In this document: piece after piece, positions 48,410-60,052 of the stretch | Position numbering within the stretch: position 1 is the first letter of the stretch | Layout: every line of letters starts with the position of its first letter | DNA from: Ghiorsea sp. | GTDB lineage: Bacteria; Pseudomonadota; Zetaproteobacteria; Mariprofundales; Mariprofundaceae | Direction: 5' to 3' | Length of the DNA: 64,000 bases | Assembly: GCA_027080505.1 (NCBI GenBank) | Contig: JALWRX010000123.1 | Span: 40,705-104,704 of the forward strand | Made by a program: the position numbers and the translations under genes | The notes under the pieces: generated by a model | What the model was told of the DNA's origin: nothing | Database searches by the model: none | The model's input: the letters and a program-made list of their open reading frames with translations, nothing else

Positions 48410-50791
48410 ATGACAACACTGCCCGTGTTGCCGTTGCGTGATATTGTCATGTTTCCCCACATGATTGTTCCTTTATTTGTGGGTCGCGAAAAGTCGGTCG
48501 CAGCACTTGAAGAAGTGATGAGTGCTGGTAAAAGTATTGTATTATTAGCCCAGAAAAACCCAGAAGATGATGCGCCAAACTTGGATGCATTGTTTCAGGT
48601 TGGAACTTTAGGCAATATTTTACAAATGCTGAAGTTGCCTGATGGAACTGTAAAAGTCTTGGTTGAAGGGCAGGCTCGTGTTCGTGTTCATGATTTAACA
48701 GAAGATGTTTGTTTGCGAGCACGTTATGAAGTACTGCCTGAAGCCAATGAAGATGAGCGTGAACAAGAGCAAGTGGCTCGCACTGTTATCAACCAATTTG
48801 AATTGTATGCAAAGCTTAATAAAAAAATTGCGCCTGAAGTTTTGGTTTCTATCACTGCTGTTGATGATGTGGATAGATTGGCTGATACCATTGCTTCTCA
48901 CTTGAACTTAAAAGTTGCAGAGAAACAAGCTCTGCTGGAAATGACTTCGGTGATTGAACGTCTTGAAAAGCTATTTGCCATTATGGAAGAAGAGATGGAT
49001 ATGTTGCAGGTGGACAAACGTGTGCGCTCTCGAGTCAAGCGGCAAATGGAAAAAAGCCAACGCGAATATTATTTGTCTGAGCAAATGAAGGCAATCCAAA
49101 AAGAATTGGGTGAAGATGATGCTCAATCTGATTTGGATGAAATTGAACATAAAATTGAAACCATTGGTCTAAGTAAAGAAGCTAAAGAAAAAGCTATAAC
49201 TGAATTAAAACGTTTAAAAATGATGCCGCAAACCAGCTCTGAAGCCACAGTATTGCGGGGATATTTGGATTGGCTGGTTGATTTACCATGGAAAAAACGT
49301 TCAAGAGTACGCAAAGATTTAGCAGCAGCAGAAGCTGTATTGGATGCGGATCACTTTGGTTTGGAAAAGGTTAAAGAGCGTATCTTAGAGCATTTGGCTG
49401 TGTTGCAATTGGTGAAAAAAATGAAGGGACCTATCCTTTGTTTTGTTGGGCCTCCAGGGGTAGGTAAAACATCGCTTGCCAAGTCGATTGCGCGGGCAAC
49501 ACGCCGTGAGTTTGTACGGATGAGTTTGGGTGGCGTGCGTGACGAAGCTGAAATTCGAGGTCATAGACGCACATATATTGGTTCAATGCCAGGCAAAGTT
49601 ATCAAGTCCATGAAAAAAGCAGGTACCAAAAACCCGCTTATTTTGTTGGATGAGATTGATAAAATGGGCGCAGATTTTAGGGGTGACCCTTCTGCAGCTT
49701 TATTGGAAGTGTTAGATCCTGAGCAAAACAATACGTTTAATGATCATTACTTGGAAGTGGATTACGACTTATCGGATGTGATGTTTATTACAACATCCAA
49801 TAGTATGAACATTCCAGCTCCTTTGTTGGATAGAATGGAAATTATCCGTATTTCTGGTTATACAGAAGATGAGAAGTTGGCTATTGCTAAGAAATATCTA
49901 TTGCCTAAACAAGTCAAAAACCATGGCTTAAAGACTGAGCAGGTTTTGTTAAGTGATGAAGTGATTCGTGAGATTATTCGTTATTACACTAGAGAAGCTG
50001 GTGTACGTGGGCTTGAGCGTGTTTTAGCTAAAGTTTGTCGCAAAATTGCACGGCAAATTGTGGTGTCGAAAAACAAACAAACTAAAGCTATTTCAGTGGA
50101 AAACTTAGAAGATATACTAGGTGTTAAACCATATCGCTTTGGTTTGGCTGAAGCTAAAGATGAAGTCGGTGTAGTGACAGGGCTTGCATGGACAGAGGTT
50201 GGTGGTGAGCTTCTACAAATTGAGACCGCATTAACACCAGGTAAAGGTAAATTGACGGTAACAGGTCAGCTTGGTGATGTAATGCAAGAATCTGTGCAAG
50301 CAGCATTAACGTATGTTCGTTCTCGTGCCGCCTTGTTAGGCTTAAAGCCAGACTTTCATCAAAAAGTAGATATTCATGTGCATGTTCCAGAAGGTGCTAT
50401 CCCAAAAGATGGGCCTTCGGCTGGTTTGGCCATGGCAACATCTTTGGTGTCAGCCCTAACGGGCATACCTGTGCGTAGAGAGGTTTGCATGACAGGTGAG
50501 ATTACCTTGCGGGGCAAAAGTTTGCCTATTGGCGGGCTCAAAGAGAAGCTGCTTGCAGCGCACCGTGGTGGATTAACAACAGCTATTATTCCTGAAGAAA
50601 ACAGAAAAGATTTGAAGGAAGTACCTGATAATGTTAAAGATTCTATAAAAATACATTTTGCAGAGAATATGGATGATGTGTTGGAGCATGCCTTGGTGAG
50701 ATTGCCAGAAGCCATGAAACTATCGACAGAATTTGCGCCTGGTATGGTTACTGGTATATACTTAAACGAAGATGGGCCTACGGCACATTAG
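48410..50791 (+). CDS. lon: ATP-dependent protease Lon
   Basis: [62 protein letters not shown] (catalytic Ser). Start 48410 or 48347. Confidence 0.96.
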   Translation: MTTLPVLPLRDIVMFPHMIVPLFVGREKSVAALEEVMSAGKSIVLLAQKNPEDDAPNLDALFQVGTLGNILQMLKLPDGTVKVLVEGQARVRVHDLTEDVCLRARYEVLPEANEDEREQEQVARTVINQFELYAKLNKKIAPEVLVSITAVDDVDRLADTIASHLNLKVAEKQALLEMTSVIERLEKLFAIMEEEMDMLQVDKRVRSRVKRQMEKSQREYYLSEQMKAIQKELGEDDAQSDLDEIEHKIETIGLSKEAKEKAITELKRLKMMPQTSSEATVLRGYLDWLVDLPWKKRSRVRKDLAAAEAVLDADHFGLEKVKERILEHLAVLQLVKKMKGPILCFVGPPGVGKTSLAKSIARATRREFVRMSLGGVRDEAEIRGHRRTYIGSMPGKVIKSMKKAGTKNPLILLDEIDKMGADFRGDPSAALLEVLDPEQNNTFNDHYLEVDYDLSDVMFITTSNSMNIPAPLLDRMEIIRISGYTEDEKLAIAKKYLLPKQVKNHGLKTEQVLLSDEVIREIIRYYTREAGVRGLERVLAKVCRKIARQIVVSKNKQTKAISVENLEDILGVKPYRFGLAEAKDEVGVVTGLAWTEVGGELLQIETALTPGKGKLTVTGQLGDVMQESVQAALTYVRSRAALLGLKPDFHQKVDIHVHVPEGAIPKDGPSAGLAMATSLVSALTGIPVRREVCMTGEITLRGKSLPIGGLKEKLLAAHRGGLTTAIIPEENRKDLKEVPDNVKDSIKIHFAENMDDVLEHALVRLPEAMKLSTEFAPGMVTGIYLNEDGPTAH

Positions 50792-50874
50792 TCACATAAA
50801 AATAAAAAATCGTTGACGATATATAAGCATACTGTTTTAGTTCGCAGCGTATTTTTAAATCTTGGAGGGTAAAA

Positions 50875-51147
50875 ATGAAAAAAGTAGAATTGATTAATCA
50901 CGTAGCTGAATCAGCAGGCTTGAGTAAAGCTGATGCTGGCGCAGCAGTAGATGCAGTATTAAGTGGCATTACTGGTGCTTTATCTGCAGGTGATAGTGTA
51001 AGCTTGGTAGGGTTTGGTACGTTTTCTGTAACAGAACGTGCGGCACGTACAGCGCGTAATCCTCGTACTGGTGAGCCGATCCAAGTTGCAGCTTCTAAAG
51101 CACCTAAATTTAAAGCTGGTAAAGGTCTTAAAGACGCTGTGAAGTAA
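50875..51147 (+). CDS. hupB: DNA-binding protein HU
   Basis: [45 protein letters not shown]. Confidence 0.95.
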   Translation: MKKVELINHVAESAGLSKADAGAAVDAVLSGITGALSAGDSVSLVGFGTFSVTERAARTARNPRTGEPIQVAASKAPKFKAGKGLKDAVK

Positions 51148-51224
51148 GGCTAAAATAAACGCTTGCAATGTGAAATTGTAGCGTTAATGTTCGCCCACTT
51201 TTTGTGGGAACACCCTTAAAAAGC

Positions 51225-51300
51225 GGGCGCTTAGCTCAGTTGGTAGAGCACCGCCCTTACAAGGCGGTGGCCGCAGGTTCGAGTCCTGCAGCGCCCACCA
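51225..51300 (+). tRNA. tRNA-Val(TAC)
   Basis: GGGCGCTTAGCTCAGTTGGTAGAGCACCGCCCTTACAAGGCGGTGGCCGCAGGTTCGAGTCCTGCAGCGCCCACCA. Confidence 0.96.
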
Positions 51301-51301
51301 T

Positions 51302-51378
51302 GGAGCGGTAGTTCAGTTGGTTAGAATGCCGGCCTGTCACGCCGGAGGTCGCGGGTTCGAGTCCCGTCCGCTCCGCCA
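51302..51378 (+). tRNA. tRNA-Asp(GTC)
   Basis: GGAGCGGTAGTTCAGTTGGTTAGAATGCCGGCCTGTCACGCCGGAGGTCGCGGGTTCGAGTCCCGTCCGCTCCGCCA. Confidence 0.96.
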
Positions 51379-51385
51379 TTACTAA

Positions 51386-51418
51386 AGCCTCTTAGGTATC
51401 CCCTAAGGGGCTTTTTTT
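51386..51418 (+). terminator. Rho-independent terminator of tRNA-Val/Asp unit
   Basis: AGCCTCTTAGG-TATC-CCCTAAGGGGCT followed by T-run. Confidence 0.8.
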
Positions 51419-51428
51419 ATGCATTGAT

Positions 51429-51995
51429 GTGATCCTTGTGTCGAAAAACAAGACTTCTTCTTTTCTCACGCTACAATTTCTTGCTAATATGATAGATGTT
51501 TTTGAAGATAAACCTGAATATGAGCGTCCGAATAAATCAGAGCAGAAGCGTGAAGCCCAAGCTTTTTTAGATTTAGCTAAGAAGCTGGAATCATTATCAG
51601 AACAACAATGGCACGATATTGCTCTGCCAGAGCATGTGATTGATGCCTTGCAAACTTTAATAGATATGCCGCAAAAAACTGCAAAGAAACGTCAGTTTAA
51701 GCTGGTTGCAAAATACCTGCGTGATACTGATTTGCATGCTGCTTTGGCTAAGGTTGAGAATATTGAGCAGGTAAAAACAACGGTAAACTTAGAGTTTCAT
51801 CGCATTGAGCGTTGGAGAGATAGGCTGTTGTCTGAGGGGGGCTCTGCTTTGACAGCATTTGTGGCTGAATACCCAAGCGTTGATGTGCAGTATCTTCGGC
51901 AATTGATAAGAAATGCAAATAAAGAGGTAAGTAAAAATAAGCCACCTAAGTCTGCGAAATTATTGTTTAAGTTATTAAGAGAGTACATGGGGTGA
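51429..51995 (+). CDS. yjgA: Ribosome-associated protein YjgA/DarP (DUF615)
   Basis: NKSEQKREAQAFLDLAKKLESLSEQQWHDIALPEHVIDAL...KRQFKLVAKYLRD...IERWRDRLL. Confidence 0.88.
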   Translation: MILVSKNKTSSFLTLQFLANMIDVFEDKPEYERPNKSEQKREAQAFLDLAKKLESLSEQQWHDIALPEHVIDALQTLIDMPQKTAKKRQFKLVAKYLRDTDLHAALAKVENIEQVKTTVNLEFHRIERWRDRLLSEGGSALTAFVAEYPSVDVQYLRQLIRNANKEVSKNKPPKSAKLLFKLLREYMG

Positions 51996-52133
51996 ATTTT
52001 TGGTGTATGAAGATACTAAAATATAGCCCTTTCAAGGGTCGATTTTTTAATTGATTGACGCTATAGTGCGCATCCCAAGCACTTTTGTGCGAAGGGAACA
52101 CACTGTATTATATAAGTTATTTGGGGAGGACGA

Positions 52134-53087
52134 ATGTCCACGGTTGCAGATCTAAAGATTGATTTGGTAGAAGTTTGTGAGGCGGCAGCGCGTGCTTGTG
52201 CACCTTATGTTGGCTCGGGTCAAAAAGATGAAGGTGATGGGCTTGCCGTTGATGCGATGCGTGAACGCATCAACCAAGTCAACATGAAAGGTGTGATTGT
52301 CATTGGTGAAGGTGCTAAGGATGAAGCACCTGCATTGTATGACGATGAAGAAGTTGGTACTGGAGAAGGTATTGGTGTTGATATTGCAGTTGACCCAATT
52401 GAAGGAACAAACTTATTCGCCCGTGATGCAGCAGGTTCTATTGTAACACTTGCAGCAGCGCCTGCGGGTTCCATGTTCCGTCCAGGTTCATGTTTTTATA
52501 TGGAAAAACAGGTGTATCCAAAAGCAGCGCGTGGCAAAATTGACCCAACGGCATCGGTTGAAGTTCGTTTAAACCAATTGGCAAAAGCATTACAAAAAGA
52601 TGTTAAAGAAATTACAGTATTTGTATTGGACAAACCACGCCACGCAGAATTAATTAAAGAAATTTACGCATGTGGCGCAAAAGTTAGGCTTGCGACAGAT
52701 GGTGATGTGAATGGTGCAATCCAAGCTGTATTAAATATGGGTTCTGATGCTTTGTTTGGCATTGGCGGTACACCTGAAGGGATTGTAACAGCATGTGCAG
52801 CCCGTGCTATGGGTGCAGAGATGTTTGGTCGCATGGCTCCACAAAAAGATTTTGAAATTGAATTGTGTAAAAAGGAAGGTATTGATACTGAGCGTTATTT
52901 AACACGTGATGAATTGGTAACCTCCGATGACTGCATGTTTATTGCCACAGGTTTGACCAGTGGTGAATACGTTGATCATGTAAAAACAGGCACTGATGTT
53001 GATGGTAAGTATATGATAACAGACACTGTCGTTCTTTCGGGCTCTGTAGGCAATGTTCGTCGTGTGCAAACGACTTTGCACATCTAA
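52134..53087 (+). CDS. glpX: Class II fructose-1,6-bisphosphatase
   Basis: VIGEGAKDEAPALYDDEEVGTGEGIGVDIAVDPIEGTNLFARD. Confidence 0.95.
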   Translation: MSTVADLKIDLVEVCEAAARACAPYVGSGQKDEGDGLAVDAMRERINQVNMKGVIVIGEGAKDEAPALYDDEEVGTGEGIGVDIAVDPIEGTNLFARDAAGSIVTLAAAPAGSMFRPGSCFYMEKQVYPKAARGKIDPTASVEVRLNQLAKALQKDVKEITVFVLDKPRHAELIKEIYACGAKVRLATDGDVNGAIQAVLNMGSDALFGIGGTPEGIVTACAARAMGAEMFGRMAPQKDFEIELCKKEGIDTERYLTRDELVTSDDCMFIATGLTSGEYVDHVKTGTDVDGKYMITDTVVLSGSVGNVRRVQTTLHI

Positions 53088-53131
53088 AAGTTCTGTTTTA
53101 ATTGTTTTAATATAAAAAGTAAGAGGTAAAT

Positions 53132-55117
53132 ATGAGTAATAATCGTAGACACTTAGCTAATGCTGTTCGTGCATTAGCCATGGATGCAGTACAAAAAGCC
53201 AATTCGGGTCACCCTGGTGCTCCAATGGGTATGGCAGATATCGCGGAAGTGCTTTGGAATGACTATATGAAGCACAATCCAACCAACCCGAAATGGGCTG
53301 ACCGCGATCGCTTTATTCTTTCCAATGGTCACGGTTCTATGTTGATTTACTCATTATTGCACCTTACAGGTTATGACCTTTCCATTGATGATTTAAAGCA
53401 ATTTCGTCAATTGCATTCGCGTACGCCAGGTCATCCTGAATATGGTTATGCACCAGGTGTTGAAACAACAACAGGGCCATTAGGACAAGGTATTACCAAT
53501 GGTGTGGGTATGGCATTGGCTGAAAAAACTTTAGCAGCACAGTTCAATAAACCAGGTCACACCATTGTTGACCATAATACTTATGTGTTCTTGGGTGATG
53601 GTTGTTTGATGGAAGGCATTTCTCATGAAGCATGCTCTTTGGCAGGAACACTTGGGCTTGGTAAGCTTATTGCATTTTGGGATGATAATGGTATTTCTAT
53701 TGATGGTGAAGTTGAAGGCTGGTTCACTGATGATACACCAAAACGCTTTGAGGCGTATGGCTGGCAAGTGATTCGTGACGTTGATGGTCACGATGCGGAT
53801 GAAATTAAACAAGCGATAGAAACAGCAAAAGCTGAAACAGGTAAGCCAACGATGATTTGCTGTAAAACCATTATTGGCTTTGGTTCTCCAAACAAAGCAG
53901 GAACACATGATTGTCATGGTGCGGCTTTAGGTGATGAAGAAATTGCATTGGTTCGTAAAGAACTCAACTGGGATGCTGCACCATTTGAAATCCCTGCAGA
54001 TGTATATGAAGGCTGGGATAATAAAGAAGCAGGTCAAGCTGCTGAAGCTGAATGGGATAAAGCATTTGCTGCATACGCTGCAGAATACCCAGAAGAGGCT
54101 GCTGAGTTTACCCGTCGTATCAATGGTGATTTAGCTGCAAACTGGGAATCTACTGTGGATGCATATATTGCAGAAGTAGCAGCTAAGGGTGATACCATTG
54201 CTTCACGTAAAGCATCACAAAATGCGATTGAAGCATTAGCAAAAGTAACCCCTGAATTCTTGGGTGGTTCTGCCGACCTTGCAGGTTCTAATTTAACTTT
54301 ATGGTCTGGTGCTAAACCTGTGATTAATCATGCTGATGGTAACTATGTGAACTATGGTGTGCGTGAGTTTGGTATGGCTGCAATGATTAATGGTATTGCA
54401 TTGCATGGTGGCTTTGTACCTTATGGTGCAACATTCTTGATGTTCTCTGAATATGCTCGTAATGCATTGCGTATGGCTGCATTAATGAAACAAGGGCATA
54501 TCGAAGTATTTACACATGACTCTATTGGTTTGGGTGAAGATGGTCCTACACATCAACCTGTAGAGCAAACTGCAACTTTGCGTATGATTCCTAATATGGA
54601 TGTATGGCGGCCATGTGATGCGGTTGAAACTGCAGTGGCTTGGAAAGTGGCTGTGAAAAATACTACGCGCCCAACTTCTTTAATTCTTTCGCGCCAAAAC
54701 TTACCTCATCAAGCACGTGATGCAGAGCAAATTAAGTTAATTGAGCGTGGTGGTTATATCCTTAAAGACTCTGACGGCACACCTGAAGTGATTGTGATTG
54801 CCACGGGTTCTGAAGTTGGTTTGGCTATGGATGCAGCAGCGGCATCAAATAAAAATGTTCGTGTGGTTTCTATACCATCAACGAATGTATTTGATGAGCA
54901 GGATGATGCGTATAAAGAATCTGTATTGCCTGCATCGGTTACAGCACGTGTTGCTGTTGAAGCTGGTGTAACAGGTTTCTGGGCAAAATATGTTGGTTTG
55001 AATGGTAAAGTCATTGGTATTGATACCTTTGGTGAGTCAGCACCAGCAGATGAGTTGTTCAAAATGTTTGGCTTTACCGTAGATGCAGTCAAAGCTGCTA
55101 TCGACGAAGTCGCTTAA
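53132..55117 (+). CDS. tkt: Transketolase
   Basis: [62 protein letters not shown]. Confidence 0.96.
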   Translation: MSNNRRHLANAVRALAMDAVQKANSGHPGAPMGMADIAEVLWNDYMKHNPTNPKWADRDRFILSNGHGSMLIYSLLHLTGYDLSIDDLKQFRQLHSRTPGHPEYGYAPGVETTTGPLGQGITNGVGMALAEKTLAAQFNKPGHTIVDHNTYVFLGDGCLMEGISHEACSLAGTLGLGKLIAFWDDNGISIDGEVEGWFTDDTPKRFEAYGWQVIRDVDGHDADEIKQAIETAKAETGKPTMICCKTIIGFGSPNKAGTHDCHGAALGDEEIALVRKELNWDAAPFEIPADVYEGWDNKEAGQAAEAEWDKAFAAYAAEYPEEAAEFTRRINGDLAANWESTVDAYIAEVAAKGDTIASRKASQNAIEALAKVTPEFLGGSADLAGSNLTLWSGAKPVINHADGNYVNYGVREFGMAAMINGIALHGGFVPYGATFLMFSEYARNALRMAALMKQGHIEVFTHDSIGLGEDGPTHQPVEQTATLRMIPNMDVWRPCDAVETAVAWKVAVKNTTRPTSLILSRQNLPHQARDAEQIKLIERGGYILKDSDGTPEVIVIATGSEVGLAMDAAAASNKNVRVVSIPSTNVFDEQDDAYKESVLPASVTARVAVEAGVTGFWAKYVGLNGKVIGIDTFGESAPADELFKMFGFTVDAVKAAIDEVA

Positions 55118-56152
<1,035 letters not shown>

Positions 56153-56160
56153 ACTTATAA

Positions 56161-56232
56161 GTAGGGCTTTGACTTTGGTCTTAGCCCTACGTTTGTTTTT
56201 GTTTGTTTGCTAGAGTAACCAAAAACAAACGT
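56161..56232 (+). promoter_or_regulatory. Tandem inverted repeats in gap-pgk intergenic region (attenuator/processing candidate)
   Basis: GTAGGGCT (56161-56168)/AGCCCTAC (56183-56190) plus perfect 13-bp ACGTTTGTTTTTG (56189-56201)/CAAAAACAAACGT (56220-56232). Confidence 0.6.
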
Positions 56233-56268
56233 TTCTTATAAAATAAGGTAGTTCAAAGAGGAGTAAAC

Positions 56269-57447
56269 ATGTCTGTTATCAAAATGACCGACCTAGACTT
56301 AGCAGGTAAACGCGTTCTGATTCGCCAGGATTTAAATGTGCCGATTGCTGATGGTAAAGTTACATCGGATAAGCGTATTCGTGCGTCATTACCAACTTTA
56401 GAGCACTGTATTAAAGCAGGCGCAAAAGTAATGGTAATGTCTCACCTAGGTCGCCCTACAGAAGGTGAGCCCGCTTCTGAGTTTTCGCTAGCACCTGTTG
56501 CTGCACATATGTCAGGTCTTTTGGGTCAAGATGTTCGATTGGTTACAGACTATGTGGGAACTGATGTTGAAGTTGGTGAAGGCGAAGTTGTGCTTCTTGA
56601 AAATGTGCGCTTCAACGTTGGAGAAAAGAAAAATGATGAAACGCTTTCTAAGCAATACGCAGCTTTGTGTGATGTTTATGTGATGGATGCTTTTGGTACA
56701 GCACACCGTGCACAAGCCTCAACCCATGGTGCAGGTCAATTCGCACCAACAGCATGTGCAGGACCTTTGCTTGCGGGTGAACTTGAAGCATTGGGTAAAG
56801 CATTGGATAACCCAGCGCGTCCTATGGTTGCGATTGTGGGCGGCTCCAAAGTTTCTACGAAGCTAACTGTTCTTGAATCGCTGTCTAAAATTGTGGATCA
56901 GTTGGTTGTCGGTGGTGGTATCGCCAATACATTTATTGCAGCAGCAGGAAAGCCCGTTGGTAAATCATTATATGAAGCTGACTTGGTGGATACTTGCAAA
57001 AAATTAACAGCAAATGCAGAAGCCAACGGTGGTTCTATTCCTGTGCCTACAGATGTTGTTTGTGCCAAAGAGTTTTCGCCAACTGCCGAAGCTACACTAA
57101 AAAGTGTAGATGAAACACTTGATGATGACATGATTTTTGATATTGGTCCTGATTCAGCAGCAGAGCTTGCTGAAATCATTAAAAATGCAGGTACAGTGGT
57201 ATGGAATGGCCCTGTGGGTGTGTTTGAATTTGACCAATTTGGCGATGGCACTAAGGCAATTTCATTGGCTATTGCAGAGTCCGATGCGTTTTCTATCGCA
57301 GGTGGTGGTGACACATTAGCAGCAGTAGATAAATACGATATTGCAGACAAAGTATCTTATATCTCAACAGGTGGTGGTGCTTTTTTAGAGTTTTTAGAAG
57401 GTAAAAAATTACCAGCAGTAGAAATGCTTGAGGCTCGTGCAAAATAA
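56269..57447 (+). CDS. pgk: Phosphoglycerate kinase
   Basis: [47 protein letters not shown]. Confidence 0.97.
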   Translation: MSVIKMTDLDLAGKRVLIRQDLNVPIADGKVTSDKRIRASLPTLEHCIKAGAKVMVMSHLGRPTEGEPASEFSLAPVAAHMSGLLGQDVRLVTDYVGTDVEVGEGEVVLLENVRFNVGEKKNDETLSKQYAALCDVYVMDAFGTAHRAQASTHGAGQFAPTACAGPLLAGELEALGKALDNPARPMVAIVGGSKVSTKLTVLESLSKIVDQLVVGGGIANTFIAAAGKPVGKSLYEADLVDTCKKLTANAEANGGSIPVPTDVVCAKEFSPTAEATLKSVDETLDDDMIFDIGPDSAAELAEIIKNAGTVVWNGPVGVFEFDQFGDGTKAISLAIAESDAFSIAGGGDTLAAVDKYDIADKVSYISTGGGAFLEFLEGKKLPAVEMLEARAK

Positions 57448-58895
57448 TGACAGAACATATTCGTAGAACAAAAATCGTAGCAACGCTAGGTCCATCTTCT
57501 GAATCACCAGAGATGTTGGAGAAAATGATTGAGGCGGGTGTGAATGTCGTTCGTTTGAATTTTTCACATGGTACACCTGAAGATCATCAATTGCGTGCTG
57601 ATAATGTGCGTGCAGCGGCTAAAAAACTTGGTGTTGTGGTTGGTATTCTTGCTGATATGCAAGGACCTAAAATTCGTTGTGGTAAGTTTAAGACAGGAAA
57701 AACAATACTTAAAGTCGGTCAAAAGTTTATTCTTGATGCAGCTATGAGCTTGGATGATGGTGATGATGAGCGCGTAGGTTTAACTTATAAAGAGCTGGTG
57801 ACTGATGTTGAGCCAGGTGCACGTTTATTGCTTAACGATGGTCTTTTGGTGATGGATGTTGATAAAGTTGTGGGTCAAGAGATTCATTGTACTGTAGTTG
57901 TTGGTGGTGTTTTATCCAATAATAAAGGTATTAATCGTGCTGGCGGTGGTTTGTCGGCTGATGCATTGACAGAAAAAGATAAAGAAGACATCAAAACAGC
58001 GTGTGCTATTGGTGTGGATTATATTGCGATTTCTTTTCCACGTGATGGTAAAGATATGGAGTATGCGCGTTCTTTGGTACAAGCTGAAGGTTCAAATGCT
58101 GGTATGGTGGCAAAAGTTGAGCGTGCAGAAGCTGTGCTTGATGAAAACTTAAAAGCAATCATGGAAGCATCGGATGCAGTGATGGTTGCACGTGGTGACT
58201 TGGGTGTTGAAATTGGTGATGCAGCCGTGCCACCAGTGCAAAAGAAAATGCTACGTATGGCACCAAAATACAATTGTCCAGTGATTGTTGCCACACAAAT
58301 GATGGAGTCCATGTGTGAGAATCCGATTCCTACACGTGCGGAAGTGAATGATTGTGCGAATGCTGTGCTTGATGGTACAGATGCTGTGATGTTGTCTGGT
58401 GAGTCTGCAGCAGGTAGTTACCCTGTTGAGGCTGTGCAGGCTATGCATAGAACTTGTATTGAAACAGAGAAGCAGCGTGTGATGCCTTCTTCTCAAACAC
58501 GTGATCCTAGATTTCCTCCGCATTCGGTGGATGAGTGTATTGCACGTCAAGCCATGGAAGTAGCTAGAGAAATGCCTATTAAGGCGATTGCCTCATTTAC
58601 ACGCTCTGGCAATACAGCTTTGTATATGTCTAGGCATTTGGGTGATGTGCCTATTTATGCAGTCACTTCTGAAGACAGTACGCTAGGTCGTGTAACATTA
58701 TTTAGAAATGTTACCCCACTACGTATGGATATTGACTATGGTCCTACAGATGCACCTAAAGCTACCTTGGATATTCAAGAAAAAATGCTTAAAGAAGAAA
58801 TTGCAAGTCAAGGTGAGTTAATCATCATGACATTTGGTACACCTATGGGTGAGTCTGGTGGCACCAATGCAATGAAAATTATTAGTTTAAAATAA
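57447..58895 (+). CDS. pyk: Pyruvate kinase
   Basis: RRTKIVATLGPSSESPEMLEKMIEAGVNVVRLNFSHG, MVARGDLGVEIG, ATQMMESM. Confidence 0.97.
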   Translation: MTEHIRRTKIVATLGPSSESPEMLEKMIEAGVNVVRLNFSHGTPEDHQLRADNVRAAAKKLGVVVGILADMQGPKIRCGKFKTGKTILKVGQKFILDAAMSLDDGDDERVGLTYKELVTDVEPGARLLLNDGLLVMDVDKVVGQEIHCTVVVGGVLSNNKGINRAGGGLSADALTEKDKEDIKTACAIGVDYIAISFPRDGKDMEYARSLVQAEGSNAGMVAKVERAEAVLDENLKAIMEASDAVMVARGDLGVEIGDAAVPPVQKKMLRMAPKYNCPVIVATQMMESMCENPIPTRAEVNDCANAVLDGTDAVMLSGESAAGSYPVEAVQAMHRTCIETEKQRVMPSSQTRDPRFPPHSVDECIARQAMEVAREMPIKAIASFTRSGNTALYMSRHLGDVPIYAVTSEDSTLGRVTLFRNVTPLRMDIDYGPTDAPKATLDIQEKMLKEEIASQGELIIMTFGTPMGESGGTNAMKIISLK

Positions 58896-58929
58896 GTAAG
58901 AAAACTTTAAATAAGGAAAGGAGTACAAC

Positions 58930-59967
58930 ATGGCATTAATTTCATTACGTCAACTATTGGATCACGCTGCTGAAAACGATTACGGTATGCCAGCATTCAA
59001 TGTCAATAATATGGAGCAAGTTCATGCAATCATGGAAGCTGCAAATGAGGTGAATTCACCTGTCATCATGCAGGGTTCTGCGGGCGCACGTAGCTATGCA
59101 GGTGAACCATTCTTACGTCATATGGTTGATGCAGCAGTGGAAATGTATCCACACATTCCAGTTGTGATGCACCAAGATCATGGCTCTGAGCCAGCAGTAT
59201 GTTTGCGTTCAATCCAGTCTGGTTTCACATCAGTGATGATGGACGGCTCATTGATGGCTGATATGAAAACACCATCTTCATTTGAATACAATGTAGATGT
59301 CACTAAAAAAGTATGTGAAATGGCGCATGCTGGTGGTGTATCGGTTGAAGGTGAGCTTGGTTGCCTAGGTTCTTTGGAAACAGGTATGATGGGCGAAGAA
59401 GACGGTCATGGTGCTGATGGTGCTTTGGATATGGATCAACTATTAACAAGTGTTGATGAAGCTGTTGATTTTGTTGAACAAACTGGTGTGGATGCTTTGG
59501 CTATTGCTATTGGAACTTCGCATGGTGCATACAAGTTCACTAAGCCACCTACAGGTGAAGTATTACGTATCGACCGCATTGAAGAAATTCATGCAGCTCT
59601 ACCTAACACGCATTTGGTGATGCACGGCTCATCTTCTGTGCCTCAAGATTGGTTGAAAATCATCAATGAATATGGTGGTGACATGGGTGAAACTTACGGT
59701 GTACCTGTTGAAGAGATTGTTCAAGGTATTAAATCTGGTGTTCGTAAAGTAAATATTGATACTGATTTACGTATGGCTTCTACTGGTGCAATTCGTAAGC
59801 ACTTGAAAGAAAACCCTTCAAACTTTGACCCACGTAAGTTCTTTAAAGCTGCTAAAGATGCTATGAAAGACATCTGTAAAGCTCGCTTTGAAGCATTTGG
59901 TTCAGCAGGTCAAGCTTCTAAAATTAAAGTAAAATCTTTGGAAGAAATGATTGGTTTTTATAAATAA
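58930..59967 (+). CDS. fba: Class II fructose-bisphosphate aldolase
   Basis: [53 protein letters not shown]. Confidence 0.96.
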   Translation: MALISLRQLLDHAAENDYGMPAFNVNNMEQVHAIMEAANEVNSPVIMQGSAGARSYAGEPFLRHMVDAAVEMYPHIPVVMHQDHGSEPAVCLRSIQSGFTSVMMDGSLMADMKTPSSFEYNVDVTKKVCEMAHAGGVSVEGELGCLGSLETGMMGEEDGHGADGALDMDQLLTSVDEAVDFVEQTGVDALAIAIGTSHGAYKFTKPPTGEVLRIDRIEEIHAALPNTHLVMHGSSSVPQDWLKIINEYGGDMGETYGVPVEEIVQGIKSGVRKVNIDTDLRMASTGAIRKHLKENPSNFDPRKFFKAAKDAMKDICKARFEAFGSAGQASKIKVKSLEEMIGFYK

Positions 59968-59998
59968 CTTTCCTTTTTATTAAGGGTTACATAATGTT

Positions 59999-60026
59999 AA
60001 AGGCGAGCTATCTAGCTCGCCTTTTT
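59999..60026 (+). terminator. Rho-independent terminator after fba
   Basis: AAAGGCGAGCTA-TC-TAGCTCGCCTTTTT. Confidence 0.88.
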
Positions 60027-60052
60027 AATTTGAATATAAGGTTGGTGAAAGA

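Noticed and set aside
51225-51378. tRNA pair as a possible genomic-island integration site
   Set aside because: No integrase, direct-repeat attachment site or compositional shift follows; downstream genes are core (yjgA, glpX).
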